Shown here piece after piece: positions 55,973-64,000 of a stretch of 64,000 nt of DNA. The number at the start of each line of letters is the position of its first letter. The stretch's first letter is position 1. The stretch covers positions 1 through 64,000 of the forward strand of contig CAJADG010000052.1 of NCBI GenBank assembly GCA_903938445.1, written 5' to 3'. Made by a program: the position numbers and the translations under genes. The notes below the pieces were generated by a model. The model worked only from the letters and a program-made list of their open reading frames with translations, was not told where the DNA came from and ran no database searches. Origin of the DNA: an uncultured Bacteroidota bacterium. Its GTDB lineage: Bacteria; Bacteroidota; Bacteroidia; Chitinophagales; Chitinophagaceae.

Positions 55973-57001
55973 AAATAATTCCGGATTTTCTGTTGCCCCA
56001 CCTCGGTGTTTACCTAAATGTTCATAGGCTTTGTAAGTAACTTCACGACCTCTTGGTGTTCTTTGTAAAAATCCCTCCTGTATTAAGAATGGCTCATACA
56101 CTTCCTCGATAGTGCCTGACTCCTCGCCTACTGCTGTTGCAATGGTGGAAATACCTACTGGACCTCCTTTGAACTTTTCAATAATAGCTAATAAAATTCG
56201 GTTGTCCATTTCATCCAAACCATGCTCATCAACATTCAATGCTTTGAGCGCATGTTTTGTAATGCCAATATCTACAATTCCATCATTCAATACTTGGGCA
56301 AAATCACGCACCCTTCTTAATAATCCATTCGCGATTCTTGGCGTTCCACGACTGCGACGAGAAATTTCACCTGCTGCTTCAGAATTTATATTTACATTTA
56401 AAATGCCAGCACTTCTTAAAATGATTTTTTCAATCACCGTTGCGGGATAATATTCCAAACGTGATTTGATTCCAAAGCGAGAAAGTAAAGGAGCCGTTAA
56501 TAAACCGCTACGCGTAGTAGCCCCCACTAACGTAAATGGATTTAAATTAATTTGTATACTTCTTGCATTGGCACCACTATCAATCATGATGTCAATTTTA
56601 TAGTCCTCCATCGCAGCATACAAATATTCCTCTACCACCGTGCTTAAACGATGGATCTCATCAATAAACAATACGTCATTAGGTTCCAAGCTAGTCAATA
56701 AACCGGCTAAATCACTAGGCTTCTCAATGACAGGCCCCGATGTTTCTTTTATCTGAACCCCCATTTCATTGGCAACAATTCTACTTAAAGTAGTCTTTCC
56801 CAAACCTGGAGGTCCGTGAAATAAAATATGGTCCAATGCCTCCCCTCTTAGCTTTGCGGCTTTAATAAAGATGCTAATATTTTCGATGAGTTGTGGCTGA
56901 CCAGCAAAAGCTTCTATCTCCGTAGGACGAATACTGTTTTCAAATTCGCGATCCTGAGGATTTAAATTTTGTTGATCCGTATCTAAGTTTGGGTTGGCCA
57001 T
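55967..57001 (-). CDS. ruvB: Holliday junction branch migration helicase RuvB
   Basis: 344 aa AAA+ motor of the RuvAB complex. [21 protein letters not shown] (Walker A), [25 protein letters not shown] (Walker B), [19 protein letters not shown] (sensor 1 and arginine finger region), and [22 protein letters not shown], then the winged-helix domain ending [20 protein letters not shown]. Length typical. ruvA and ruvC are not in the window. Confidence 0.97.
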   Translation of the reverse strand: MANPNLDTDQQNLNPQDREFENSIRPTEIEAFAGQPQLIENISIFIKAAKLRGEALDHILFHGPPGLGKTTLSRIVANEMGVQIKETSGPVIEKPSDLAGLLTSLEPNDVLFIDEIHRLSTVVEEYLYAAMEDYKIDIMIDSGANARSIQINLNPFTLVGATTRSGLLTAPLLSRFGIKSRLEYYPATVIEKIILRSAGILNVNINSEAAGEISRRSRGTPRIANGLLRRVRDFAQVLNDGIVDIGITKHALKALNVDEHGLDEMDNRILLAIIEKFKGGPVGISTIATAVGEESGTIEEVYEPFLIQEGFLQRTPRGREVTYKAYEHLGKHRGGATENPELFR

Positions 57002-57049
57002 GTAATAATTTATTGCTTACGCTAACGCATTGCTGAATGCACAACTACC

Positions 57050-59158
57050 TTATTTAACAGGTGAATATGGTTTTTCAAGCAAGTGCGTATATATAAACTT
57101 GTTTTTTAATTCTGTAAAATGTTTTCCTTTAGCAGCACCCCATCCATGTCTTCCTCCTGGATACAACATAAACTCTACTTCCTTCCCATTATCTTCTAAT
57201 GCACTTAATAATTGGATGGAGTTTTGCATATGCACATTGTCATCCGATGTACCGTGTACTAGTTGTAATGTTCCTTTAAAGTCTTTTACATAAGACAACA
57301 CACTACTACTTTTGTATCCTTCTGGATTTTCACCTGGTGTATCCATATATCTTTCTGTATAATGAGAATCATATAAACTCCAATCCACTACGCTTCCTCC
57401 AGCCATTGCATGCGTAAATACAGATGCACCATAGGTTAAAGCGTAGCAACTCATATAGCCACCATAACTAAAACCTGTAATACATATCTTTTTTGGATCC
57501 GCACTTCCGTTCGCAATAAACCATTTAGCCATGGTCATATAATCTTGCATTTCCCAATAGCCAAGATTACGGTACATATAATTCACCCCTTCTTTTCCAA
57601 AATGTCCACTCGCTCTATGATCAAATGCAACTTGAATCAATCCTTCTTTTGCCCAATTTTCTTTTGATGCAGGATTGCTCCAGCTATCCATCACCGTTCC
57701 TGCATTTGGACCACCATAAATGCTTACTAATAATGGATACTTTTTATTGGGATCCATATTTTTTGGCCAAGTAACTAATGCAGGTAATTCATATAAACCA
57801 TCCGCACTTTTAATTCTGATTAATTCTGTTTTTGCGAAATTATCCGCATTGTAATTTGCCTCCACAGCAGAGCCAAGTTCTTGTACAGTAGCCGTTCCTT
57901 TTTTAGGAATATCAATCACTGCAATTGATGTAGGTGTTTTTACATTACTATACACTGCCACAAAATGTTTTGAATCAGGCGCTAAATTAATTTGACTATA
58001 GTTATAATCACCAACACTTAATCGCTTTAAATTTTTACCATCAAACCCTACACTATAAAAATCAATTCTAGCGGTGTTTTCAATACCTCTAGCTGTAAAA
58101 TAAAGAGTGTTATTTTTTTCATCAATTAGTTTGATACCTGTTACTGTATATTTCCCGTTGGTAATAGGGTTTAATAACTTACCAGTCATATCATACAAAT
58201 ACAATTGGTTCCATCCAGAAGCATCTGATTGCGCAATGTATCCTTTATTGTTTGCTAAAAAATTAATTCTACCACTCACGCGATCTTCTAAATCAATCCA
58301 TGTTTTTTGATATTCCTTATACACTTCTTTCTTTGCACCAGAAGCCATATCCAATTCATAGATCTTTAAATTATTTTGGCCACGATCCATCCATGACAAC
58401 CACATGCTATTATTATTTGGATTCCAAATAGGCCATCCAAAATATTGATCCTCTTGCTCATTAAAATCTGCCCATGTGATATGCCCACCTGTTGGTGCCA
58501 CCCATCCAATTTTCACCGTTGGATTCGAATCTCCAACTTTAGGATATCTAGTTTCTTCGATATATCCATGTTGTCCATCGCTATTGTATATGGGGAACAT
58601 AGGTACTTTGCGTTCATCAAAACGCATAAATGAAATGAACTTGCTATCAGGGCTCCACCAAAAAGCACGATACTGCGTTGGACGTCCAAATATTTCTTCA
58701 AAATATACCCAGCTTGCATAACCATTTAAAATTCCTTTGGCATCCTCATTTGTTATGGCTATTTCCTTTTTATCAAAAAGATTTAAAGTATATAAATTAT
58801 TGTTTTTAGTATAGCCAACATATTTCCCATCCGGAGATAATGTTGGATTTTTTTCTTCTGCAGCATCAAAAGTCAATTGCGTCTCCACACCATTTTCTTT
58901 CAAAAATAAATTTGCATTTTTTACTACCACTTGCTTGTCTGTACTTTGAGTTAAGGCAGGAGCTGGACTGTATTGTTTTGTTGCAATATTGTACACATAA
59001 TCTTTAGCAATTTTTTCATTGTTCAACTTAGTACTTACCACTACTTGATTGTTATCTACCCAACGTACAAAACGAGGTAAATTACTTTGTGGCATTTGTG
59101 CAATTGATGCAATTGCTACACAAGAAAAGCTTAAAAAAAACAGGATCCTTATTTTCAT
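57050..59158 (-). CDS. Dipeptidyl-peptidase IV-like S9 serine peptidase
   Basis: 702 aa. Signal peptide (MKIRILFFLSFSCVAIASIAQ), DPP-IV beta-propeller with the N-terminal-binding glutamates in ASWVYFEEIFGRPTQYRAFWWSPDSKFISFMRFDE, then the alpha/beta hydrolase: Ser in ICITGFSYGGYMSCYALTYG (about residue 565), Asp in LVHGTSDDNVHMQNS (about 639), His in YPGGRHGWGAAKGKHF (about 670). It probably cleaves X-Pro or X-Ala dipeptides from peptides in the periplasm. Divergent neighbours: ruvB upstream-side, leuS 41 bp away on the same strand. Confidence 0.94.
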   Translation of the reverse strand: MKIRILFFLSFSCVAIASIAQMPQSNLPRFVRWVDNNQVVVSTKLNNEKIAKDYVYNIATKQYSPAPALTQSTDKQVVVKNANLFLKENGVETQLTFDAAEEKNPTLSPDGKYVGYTKNNNLYTLNLFDKKEIAITNEDAKGILNGYASWVYFEEIFGRPTQYRAFWWSPDSKFISFMRFDERKVPMFPIYNSDGQHGYIEETRYPKVGDSNPTVKIGWVAPTGGHITWADFNEQEDQYFGWPIWNPNNNSMWLSWMDRGQNNLKIYELDMASGAKKEVYKEYQKTWIDLEDRVSGRINFLANNKGYIAQSDASGWNQLYLYDMTGKLLNPITNGKYTVTGIKLIDEKNNTLYFTARGIENTARIDFYSVGFDGKNLKRLSVGDYNYSQINLAPDSKHFVAVYSNVKTPTSIAVIDIPKKGTATVQELGSAVEANYNADNFAKTELIRIKSADGLYELPALVTWPKNMDPNKKYPLLVSIYGGPNAGTVMDSWSNPASKENWAKEGLIQVAFDHRASGHFGKEGVNYMYRNLGYWEMQDYMTMAKWFIANGSADPKKICITGFSYGGYMSCYALTYGASVFTHAMAGGSVVDWSLYDSHYTERYMDTPGENPEGYKSSSVLSYVKDFKGTLQLVHGTSDDNVHMQNSIQLLSALEDNGKEVEFMLYPGGRHGWGAAKGKHFTELKNKFIYTHLLEKPYSPVK

Positions 59159-59199
59159 ATGGCTTATTTTAAAACTTGAATTGATAATTTTATCTTAAT

Positions 59200-61953
59200 T
59201 TAAATTACTACGTTGATCATTTTACCTTTTACAAAAATGAATTTCTTTACTGGCTTATCTTCTACCCATTTTTGAATAGCGGCATTAGACAATACAATAT
59301 CTTTCACTTGATCCTCTGTGGCATCAAGTGCTATAGAGATATTAGTTCTTACTTTTCCATTGATACTTACTGGATATTCCTTAGCAGTCTCTAATACATA
59401 TTGCGGATCAAATACTGGATAAGCTGCATCTACAATTAAGTCTGTATGACCTAAAGCACTCCATAATTCTTCGGCAAAGTGCGGTGCATATGGCGTTATT
59501 AAGATAAGTACTTGCTCTAAAATTGCTTTTTTATGACAACCCGCATCATATAATTCATTAATACAAATCATGAAAGTACTAATGGCCGTATTAAAACTAT
59601 AACGCTCTGTATCTTCCTCAATTTTTTTAATGGTCTTATGTAATATTTTTAATTCTTCGGCAGTTGGGGCTTCGTCCACCCAAACCTTTCCTTTCATTTC
59701 ATCAAAGAACAATCTCCAAAACTTTTTAATAAAACGATGCACCCCTTCAATTCCTTTGGTATCCCATGGTTTACTTTGCTCTACTGGCCCTAAAAACATT
59801 TCGTACATTCTAAAAGTGTCTGCTCCATATTTTTGTACCAAGTCATCCGGATTCACCGTATTGAATTTTGACTTACTCATTTTTTCAACTTCTACTCCGC
59901 AAACATACTTGCCATCTTCTAAGATAAATTCAGCATTAGCGTAATCAGGTTTCCATTTTTTAAACGCAGCAGTGTCTAATTCAATCCCATCAACGATATT
60001 CACATCCACATGCAACTGATCCACTTCATGTGCGCCTATCAAACCAGCAGAAACATAAGTTTGCGTTCCCCTTTTACGATATACAAAACGAGAACTACCT
60101 TGAATCATTCCTTGGTTTAATAATTTCTTGAAAGGCTCCTCAAAACCAATATGTCCTAAATCATATAAAGCCTTAGTCCACATACGGCTATATAATAAAT
60201 GCCCTACAGCATGTTCAGTTCCACCAATATATAAATCTACCTGCCCCCAATAGTCACTTGCTTTACGACTACAAAATTCAGTATCATTACTTGGATCCAT
60301 ATAACGTAAAAAATACCAGCTACTTCCTGCATATCCAGGCATGGTATTGGTCTCGTAATTTTCTGCTTTCCATGATTCAATATTCGCAAGAGGACCTTCA
60401 CCTTCTGGACCTGGTCCATAATTATCTACATCTGGTAATAATAAAGGCAATTCATTTTCAGCTAAAGGATAGGCAATTCCATCCACCCACTTAATAGGAA
60501 ATGGTTCTCCCCAATATCTTTGTCTGCTAAATGCCGCATCACGCATCCTGTAATTGACTTTGCGTTGACCTATGCCCATCTCCTCAATTTTATCATTCAC
60601 AATGGCAATGGCCTCTTTTTGAATCACTCCGTTTAAAAAATCACTATTGGTTAATTTTGCCTCTTTAGTTGGATTAGCTTCCTTGCCATCAAATGCATCT
60701 CCAATAATATTGGTAACGGGTATATTAAAATGTTGTGCAAATTTAAAGTCACGATCATCTCCACATGGAACAGCCATGATCGCACCCGTACCGTATCCTG
60801 CTAATACATATTCAGAAATCCAAATTGGAATTAATTTTTGATTAAACGGATTCACCACATAAGCTCCGGTAAAACATCCTGTAATTTTTTTCTCCGCCAT
60901 ACGCTCACGCTCACTTCTACTTTTCACATAAGCAATGTATTCCTCTACTGCTACTTTATGTGTTGCAGGAGTAATACTTTCTATTAAAGCATGTTCCGGA
61001 GCAACTACCATAAAGTCCACCCCAAAAACGGTATCAGGACGAGTAGTATATACTTTTAAACTTGCATCATGTCCATCAATCGCAAAATCAATTTCGGCAC
61101 CATAACTCTTGCCAATCCAATTGGATTGCATTTCCTTCATAGCATCACTAAAATGAATGGTATCTAAACCTAACAATAACCTATCCGCATATTCAGTGAT
61201 ACGTAAATACCATTGTCTTAATTTTTTCTTTTCTACAGGATGGCCTCCTCTTTCACTAAATCCATTGATCACCTCATCATTTGCCAATACCGTGCCTAAA
61301 GCTTCACACCAATTCACTTCGCCATAACCACAAAAGGCCAAGCGATAATTCATTAAAATGGATTGTTGTTCTTTTTCGGAATATCTTTTCCAAGTGGCAG
61401 CATCAAATTGAATTTTTGCATCCCCAGGACAAATTTTATTTACATTTCCTTCGTTTTCAAAAACAACAATTAATTCAGCAATGGGGTTTGCTTTTTGTGC
61501 TGCTCGATCGTAGTAGCTATTAAACAATTGTAGGAAAATCCATTGTGTCCATTTATAATAATTGGCATTGCAAGTCCTTACCTCTCTTTCCCAATCATAA
61601 CTAAAACCAATATTATCTAATTGCTTTCTAAAATTATCAATATTACCATGGGTACTCTTTGCTGGATGTACCCCATGCTCAATCGCATATTGCTCCGCAG
61701 GTAAACCAAATGCATCATAACCCATTGGATGCAAAACATTAAAACCTTTTAATCTTTTAAAACGACTATAAATATCTGAAGCAATATACCCCAAAGGATG
61801 ACCCACATGTAAACCAGCTCCACTTGGATAAGGAAACATATCCAACACATAACACTTTGGCTTTGAACTGTCATTACTTACCTGATACGCCTTCTTCGTT
61901 TTCCAGGCTTCCTGCCACTTTTTTTCGATACTACTAAATTGATACTCCATCAT
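59200..61953 (-). CDS. leuS: Leucine--tRNA ligase
   Basis: 917 aa class I synthetase. HIGH-type motif in MFPYPSGAGLHVGHPLGYIASDI, GYDAFGLPAEQYAIEHGVHPAKST, editing domain with TTRPDTVFGVDFMVVAPEH, YVLAGYGTGAIMAVPCGDDRD; zinc/leucine-specific insertion is reduced; KMSKSKFNTVNPDDL (KMSKS, about residue 691), and a C-terminal anticodon region. Longer than E. coli LeuRS (860 aa) owing to an insertion near residues 155-215, IVVFENEGNVNKICPGDAKIQFDAATW... Start is MMEYQF; either Met is possible. Divergent from ftsX with opposing promoters. Confidence 0.96.
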   Translation of the reverse strand: MMEYQFSSIEKKWQEAWKTKKAYQVSNDSSKPKCYVLDMFPYPSGAGLHVGHPLGYIASDIYSRFKRLKGFNVLHPMGYDAFGLPAEQYAIEHGVHPAKSTHGNIDNFRKQLDNIGFSYDWEREVRTCNANYYKWTQWIFLQLFNSYYDRAAQKANPIAELIVVFENEGNVNKICPGDAKIQFDAATWKRYSEKEQQSILMNYRLAFCGYGEVNWCEALGTVLANDEVINGFSERGGHPVEKKKLRQWYLRITEYADRLLLGLDTIHFSDAMKEMQSNWIGKSYGAEIDFAIDGHDASLKVYTTRPDTVFGVDFMVVAPEHALIESITPATHKVAVEEYIAYVKSRSERERMAEKKITGCFTGAYVVNPFNQKLIPIWISEYVLAGYGTGAIMAVPCGDDRDFKFAQHFNIPVTNIIGDAFDGKEANPTKEAKLTNSDFLNGVIQKEAIAIVNDKIEEMGIGQRKVNYRMRDAAFSRQRYWGEPFPIKWVDGIAYPLAENELPLLLPDVDNYGPGPEGEGPLANIESWKAENYETNTMPGYAGSSWYFLRYMDPSNDTEFCSRKASDYWGQVDLYIGGTEHAVGHLLYSRMWTKALYDLGHIGFEEPFKKLLNQGMIQGSSRFVYRKRGTQTYVSAGLIGAHEVDQLHVDVNIVDGIELDTAAFKKWKPDYANAEFILEDGKYVCGVEVEKMSKSKFNTVNPDDLVQKYGADTFRMYEMFLGPVEQSKPWDTKGIEGVHRFIKKFWRLFFDEMKGKVWVDEAPTAEELKILHKTIKKIEEDTERYSFNTAISTFMICINELYDAGCHKKAILEQVLILITPYAPHFAEELWSALGHTDLIVDAAYPVFDPQYVLETAKEYPVSINGKVRTNISIALDATEDQVKDIVLSNAAIQKWVEDKPVKKFIFVKGKMINVVI

Positions 61954-62049
61954 TATTCTGCTTAAAAAAATCTATAATTATTACGTTTTCATGTTGACCT
62001 GCCCATTTTAGCCCTTTCTAGGGAAAAATTAGGCATAATTCGGCCTATG

Positions 62050-62057
62050 CAAATGTA
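62050..62057 (-). promoter_or_regulatory. Promoter -7 element for leuS
   Basis: On the minus strand TACATTTG matches TAnnTTTG exactly, about 97 bp ahead of the leuS ATG. It is the mirror image of the ftsX -7 box at 62079-62086; the two share GCAAATGTA / TACATTTGC and lie 21 bp apart. Confidence 0.55.
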
Positions 62058-62078
62058 AGTCATTAGCGTCCAAAACCG

Positions 62079-62086
62079 TACATTTG
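62079..62086 (+). promoter_or_regulatory. Promoter -7 element for ftsX
   Basis: TACATTTG matches TAnnTTTG exactly, 28 bp before the ftsX ATG. With the usual spacing its -33 element would overlap the opposite leuS -7 box. Confidence 0.6.
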
Positions 62087-62114
62087 CAAAGCGAACAAAT
62101 TAAAATTTAATGCT

Positions 62115-62990
62115 ATGGCAGTCAACGGATCAGGATCTCTAAAACGCAGTAAACCCAACTATATTTACAGTATTGTGGGGGTGGCCATTGTTTTATTTAT
62201 TATGGGCATTATGGGTTGGTTATTCTTGAATTTACAGTCCATTGGCGATAATTTTAAGGAAGATATCAGAATTAGCATTTATTTAAGAACAGCAGATAAA
62301 AATGCTATAGGAAATATTCAACAATTTATTGCTGGACAACCTTACGCTAAAAATGTGGAATATGTAAACAAGGATAAAGCAAAAGCCATTTGGAATAAAG
62401 AAAACAATGAAGACTGGGGTAAAATTTTAGAAGTAAATCCATTGCCAGAAAGTGTTGATTTTTTTGCAAAAGCAAACTATGTAAATGTTGATAGTTTAAC
62501 TAAGATAAGTACCATTATTGAGCAAAATTTTAAGAACGAAGTGGCTGACATTTCTTATCCAAAAAGCTTGGTTACGAATCTAAATGAACGAACTACAAAG
62601 ATTGGTCTCATCTTTTTAGTTTTATCAATCATACTATGCATTATAGTAATAGTAAGTATTGATACCACTATCCGATTAGCCATGTTTAGCAATCGTTTTT
62701 TAATAAAGACAATGCAAATGGTGGGAGCAACTCGAAATTTTATATCTAAACCATTATTAATTCGCGCCTTATTAAATGGGTTAATCAGTGCATTTATTGC
62801 TATATTTTTATTATTTGGATTAATTGAATGGGCAACGAGTCAATTTCCTCAAATTAGAACATTACAAGGTGTTAGCACCAGCGTAATGCTATTTGGCGGT
62901 CTAATTGTACTCGGAGTAGGTATTTCAGTTTTGAGCACCTACCGAAGTGTGTTAAAATATTTAAAAATGAAACTAGACGAATTATACTAA
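62115..62990 (+). CDS. ftsX: Cell-division ABC permease FtsX
   Basis: 291 aa. Cytoplasmic N-terminus, first transmembrane helix (YSIVGVAIVLFIMGIMGWLFL), a periplasmic loop (VDFFAKANYVNVDSL), and three further helices (GLIFLVLSIILCIIVIVSI, LLNGLISAFIAIFLLFGL, VMLFGGLIVLGVGISVLS) with the ABC3/FtsX motif LIKTMQMVGATRNFI. FtsX with FtsE controls peptidoglycan hydrolysis at division, in E. coli through EnvC, whose likely homolog is at 1342-2715. ftsE is not in the window. The DUF3098 gene follows after 41 bp. Confidence 0.94.
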   Translation: MAVNGSGSLKRSKPNYIYSIVGVAIVLFIMGIMGWLFLNLQSIGDNFKEDIRISIYLRTADKNAIGNIQQFIAGQPYAKNVEYVNKDKAKAIWNKENNEDWGKILEVNPLPESVDFFAKANYVNVDSLTKISTIIEQNFKNEVADISYPKSLVTNLNERTTKIGLIFLVLSIILCIIVIVSIDTTIRLAMFSNRFLIKTMQMVGATRNFISKPLLIRALLNGLISAFIAIFLLFGLIEWATSQFPQIRTLQGVSTSVMLFGGLIVLGVGISVLSTYRSVLKYLKMKLDELY

Positions 62991-63031
62991 CCATAAAAAA
63001 TTAGTACATTTAATTTTCAAATAAAAAGAAT

Positions 63032-63271
63032 ATGAGTCAGAAAAACAACAATAAGTCATTAGCATTTTTCGGAAAATCAAATTATATCTGGATGCTAATT
63101 GGCGCAGGTTTAATATTAATTGGAATGCTTTTAATGTCAGGAGGGAAGAGTGCAGATCCAAACGTTTTTAACGTAAATGAAGTGTATGGTTTTCGTCGTA
63201 TCACATTGGCCCCTATTGTAATTATTGCAGGTTTCATTGTTGAGATTTACGCCATTTTCAAAAAATCATAA
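63032..63271 (+). CDS. DUF3098 family small membrane protein
   Basis: 79 aa. Two transmembrane helices (YIWMLIGAGLILIGMLLMSGG and LAPIVIIAGFIVEIYAIF) with FNVNEVYGFRRITLAP between them, matching DUF3098. Located between ftsX and uppP on the same strand; this three-gene order is one I recall from Bacteroidota, and suggests a part in division or envelope work. Function unknown. Confidence 0.86.
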   Translation: MSQKNNNKSLAFFGKSNYIWMLIGAGLILIGMLLMSGGKSADPNVFNVNEVYGFRRITLAPIVIIAGFIVEIYAIFKKS

Positions 63272-63290
63272 CCTAATTTTAAAATAATCT

Positions 63291-63318
63291 AAAGCGATGA
63301 ATTGCTCATCGCTTTTTT
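63291..63318 (+). terminator. Hairpin between DUF3098 and uppP
   Basis: AAAGCGATGA-attgc-TCATCGCTTTTTT: stem with T-run about 20 bp after the DUF3098 stop. It would separate uppP from ftsX transcription, at least partly. Confidence 0.78.
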
Positions 63319-63336
63319 AATAACTAAACTTTTTCA

Positions 63337-64000
63337 ATGAACACTTTCCAATCCATTATCATTGCTATTGTAGAAGGTATTACCGAGTTTTTACCGATTT
63401 CTAGTACAGCACATATGAAATTTGCAAACCCTTTTTTAGGTGTCAATCCAGAAGATCCGTTTGTGAATTTATTTGAAATAGTGATTCAATTAGCTGCAAT
63501 CGCGTCGGTTGTGGTGGTGTACTATAAAAAGTTTTTTGACTTTAAGCATTATAGTTTTTATTTAAAATTAATCGTAGCAGTAATACCAGCATTAGTTTTT
63601 GGAGCATTGTTAAAGAAGCATATTGATAACGTTTTGGGGAATTTATGGATCATTGCCATGGTCATGGTGGCGGGTGGAGTTGTGTTATTATTTATAGATA
63701 AGCTTTTTACAAATAATGAAAACGAATCACAGGAAATGAGCTATAAAAAATCATTTATTGTAGGTTGTTTTCAAGTATTATCAATTCTATTTCCAGGCTT
63801 AAGTCGAAGCGCAGCAACTATTGTAGGAGGTATGAGTCAAAAATTAACTAAAAAAACAGCGGCTGAATTTTCTTTCTTTTTAGCAGTACCTACTATGTTA
63901 GCCGCATCTGCGAAAAGTACTTTAGATGTTTACAAGGATCATAAGGAAGTATTTTCTCATGACAACTTATTTATCTTATTAATTGGTAGTGCCATTGCCT
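63337..64000 (+). CDS. uppP: Undecaprenyl-diphosphatase UppP/BacA, 3' end cut off by the window edge
   Basis: Integral membrane phosphatase that recycles undecaprenyl pyrophosphate to the monophosphate for peptidoglycan and O-antigen export. Not in the ORF track because it runs off the right edge. From ATG 63337: MNTFQSIIIAIVEGITEFLPISSTAHMKFANPFLG, carrying the signature EGITEFLPISSTAH, then FPGLSRSAATIVGGM and AAEFSFFLAVPTMLAAS. About 221 of an expected 260-270 residues are visible. Bacitracin-resistance family; intact as far as seen. Confidence 0.95.
   Translation, partial: MNTFQSIIIAIVEGITEFLPISSTAHMKFANPFLGVNPEDPFVNLFEIVIQLAAIASVVVVYYKKFFDFKHYSFYLKLIVAVIPALVFGALLKKHIDNVLGNLWIIAMVMVAGGVVLLFIDKLFTNNENESQEMSYKKSFIVGCFQVLSILFPGLSRSAATIVGGMSQKLTKKTAAEFSFFLAVPTMLAASAKSTLDVYKDHKEVFSHDNLFILLIGSAIA

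Overview
The window looks like ordinary chromosome from an AT-rich member of the Bacteroidota, probably Chitinophagales/Chitinophagaceae-like. The evidence is type IX secretion genes (porV, porU, gldJ), a secreted protease with a type IX sorting domain, the fused lpxC-fabZ gene, DUF4292, DUF983 and DUF3098 genes, an RprY-type response regulator, and many TAnnTTTG promoter elements, the -7 motif of the Bacteroidota primary sigma factor. Genes are densely packed, nearly all housekeeping, with no IS element, prophage, CRISPR array or classical defence island seen. The placement rests on gene content read by eye, not on a database search.

Layout. 1-1282: 5' part of glpK (minus). 1342-8675: minus-strand block porU-porV-dut-DUF4292 lipoprotein-EnvC-like factor, divergent from gldJ-ispF-murF-DUF983-tRNA-Ser (8789-12543). 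12595-14181: tatD and a polysaccharide deacetylase (minus). 14245-18532: gltX, a stand-alone B12-binding protein, a crotonase and fumC (plus). 18689-21328: amidohydrolase lipoprotein and a cysteine-rich AraC regulator (minus). 21632-23936: gyrB and a 68-aa protein. 23997-27899: mfd and a small lipoprotein candidate (minus). 27996-32523: subtilisin-like protease and a ferredoxin-NADP-reductase-like flavoprotein. 32524-32875: a non-coding gap with a large imperfect palindrome. 32876-35190: dtd-mazG-glyS operon (minus). 35258-41880: flippase, GAF/fRMsr, tRNA-Leu, tig, clpP1, clpP2, clpX and a 50-aa protein absent from the ORF track. 41881-42151: a dense chain of inverted repeats. 42152-44128: HhH protein, MBL hydrolase and a 90-aa protein (minus). 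44251-49466: HD hydrolase, lpxD, lpxC-fabZ, lpxA and an ABC ATPase. 49492-51128: alanine dehydrogenase and tsaE (minus). 51233-55914: copper ATPase, recQ and response regulator. 55967-61953: ruvB, a DPP-IV-like peptidase and leuS (minus). 62115-64000: ftsX, DUF3098 and uppP (partial).

How it fits together. Envelope biogenesis dominates: lipid A (lpxD, lpxC-fabZ, lpxA), peptidoglycan precursors and carrier lipid (murF, uppP), division and amidase control (ftsX, EnvC-like factor) and protein export (porU, porV, gldJ). The protease at 27996-31781 is a predicted cargo for the same export system. Protein quality control is grouped as tig-clpP1-clpP2-clpX.

I did not find a clear new multi-gene system. 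The signals most worth following are non-coding: the palindrome cluster at 41874-42145, the large imperfect palindrome at 32598-32817, the hairpin and 15-bp repeats around fumC, two terminator-like hairpins in front of tatD with no obvious gene, and the face-to-face leuS/ftsX promoter pair. Protein-level oddities are a GldJ without a lipobox cysteine, a LytM domain without zinc ligands, and a cysteine cluster in an AraC regulator.
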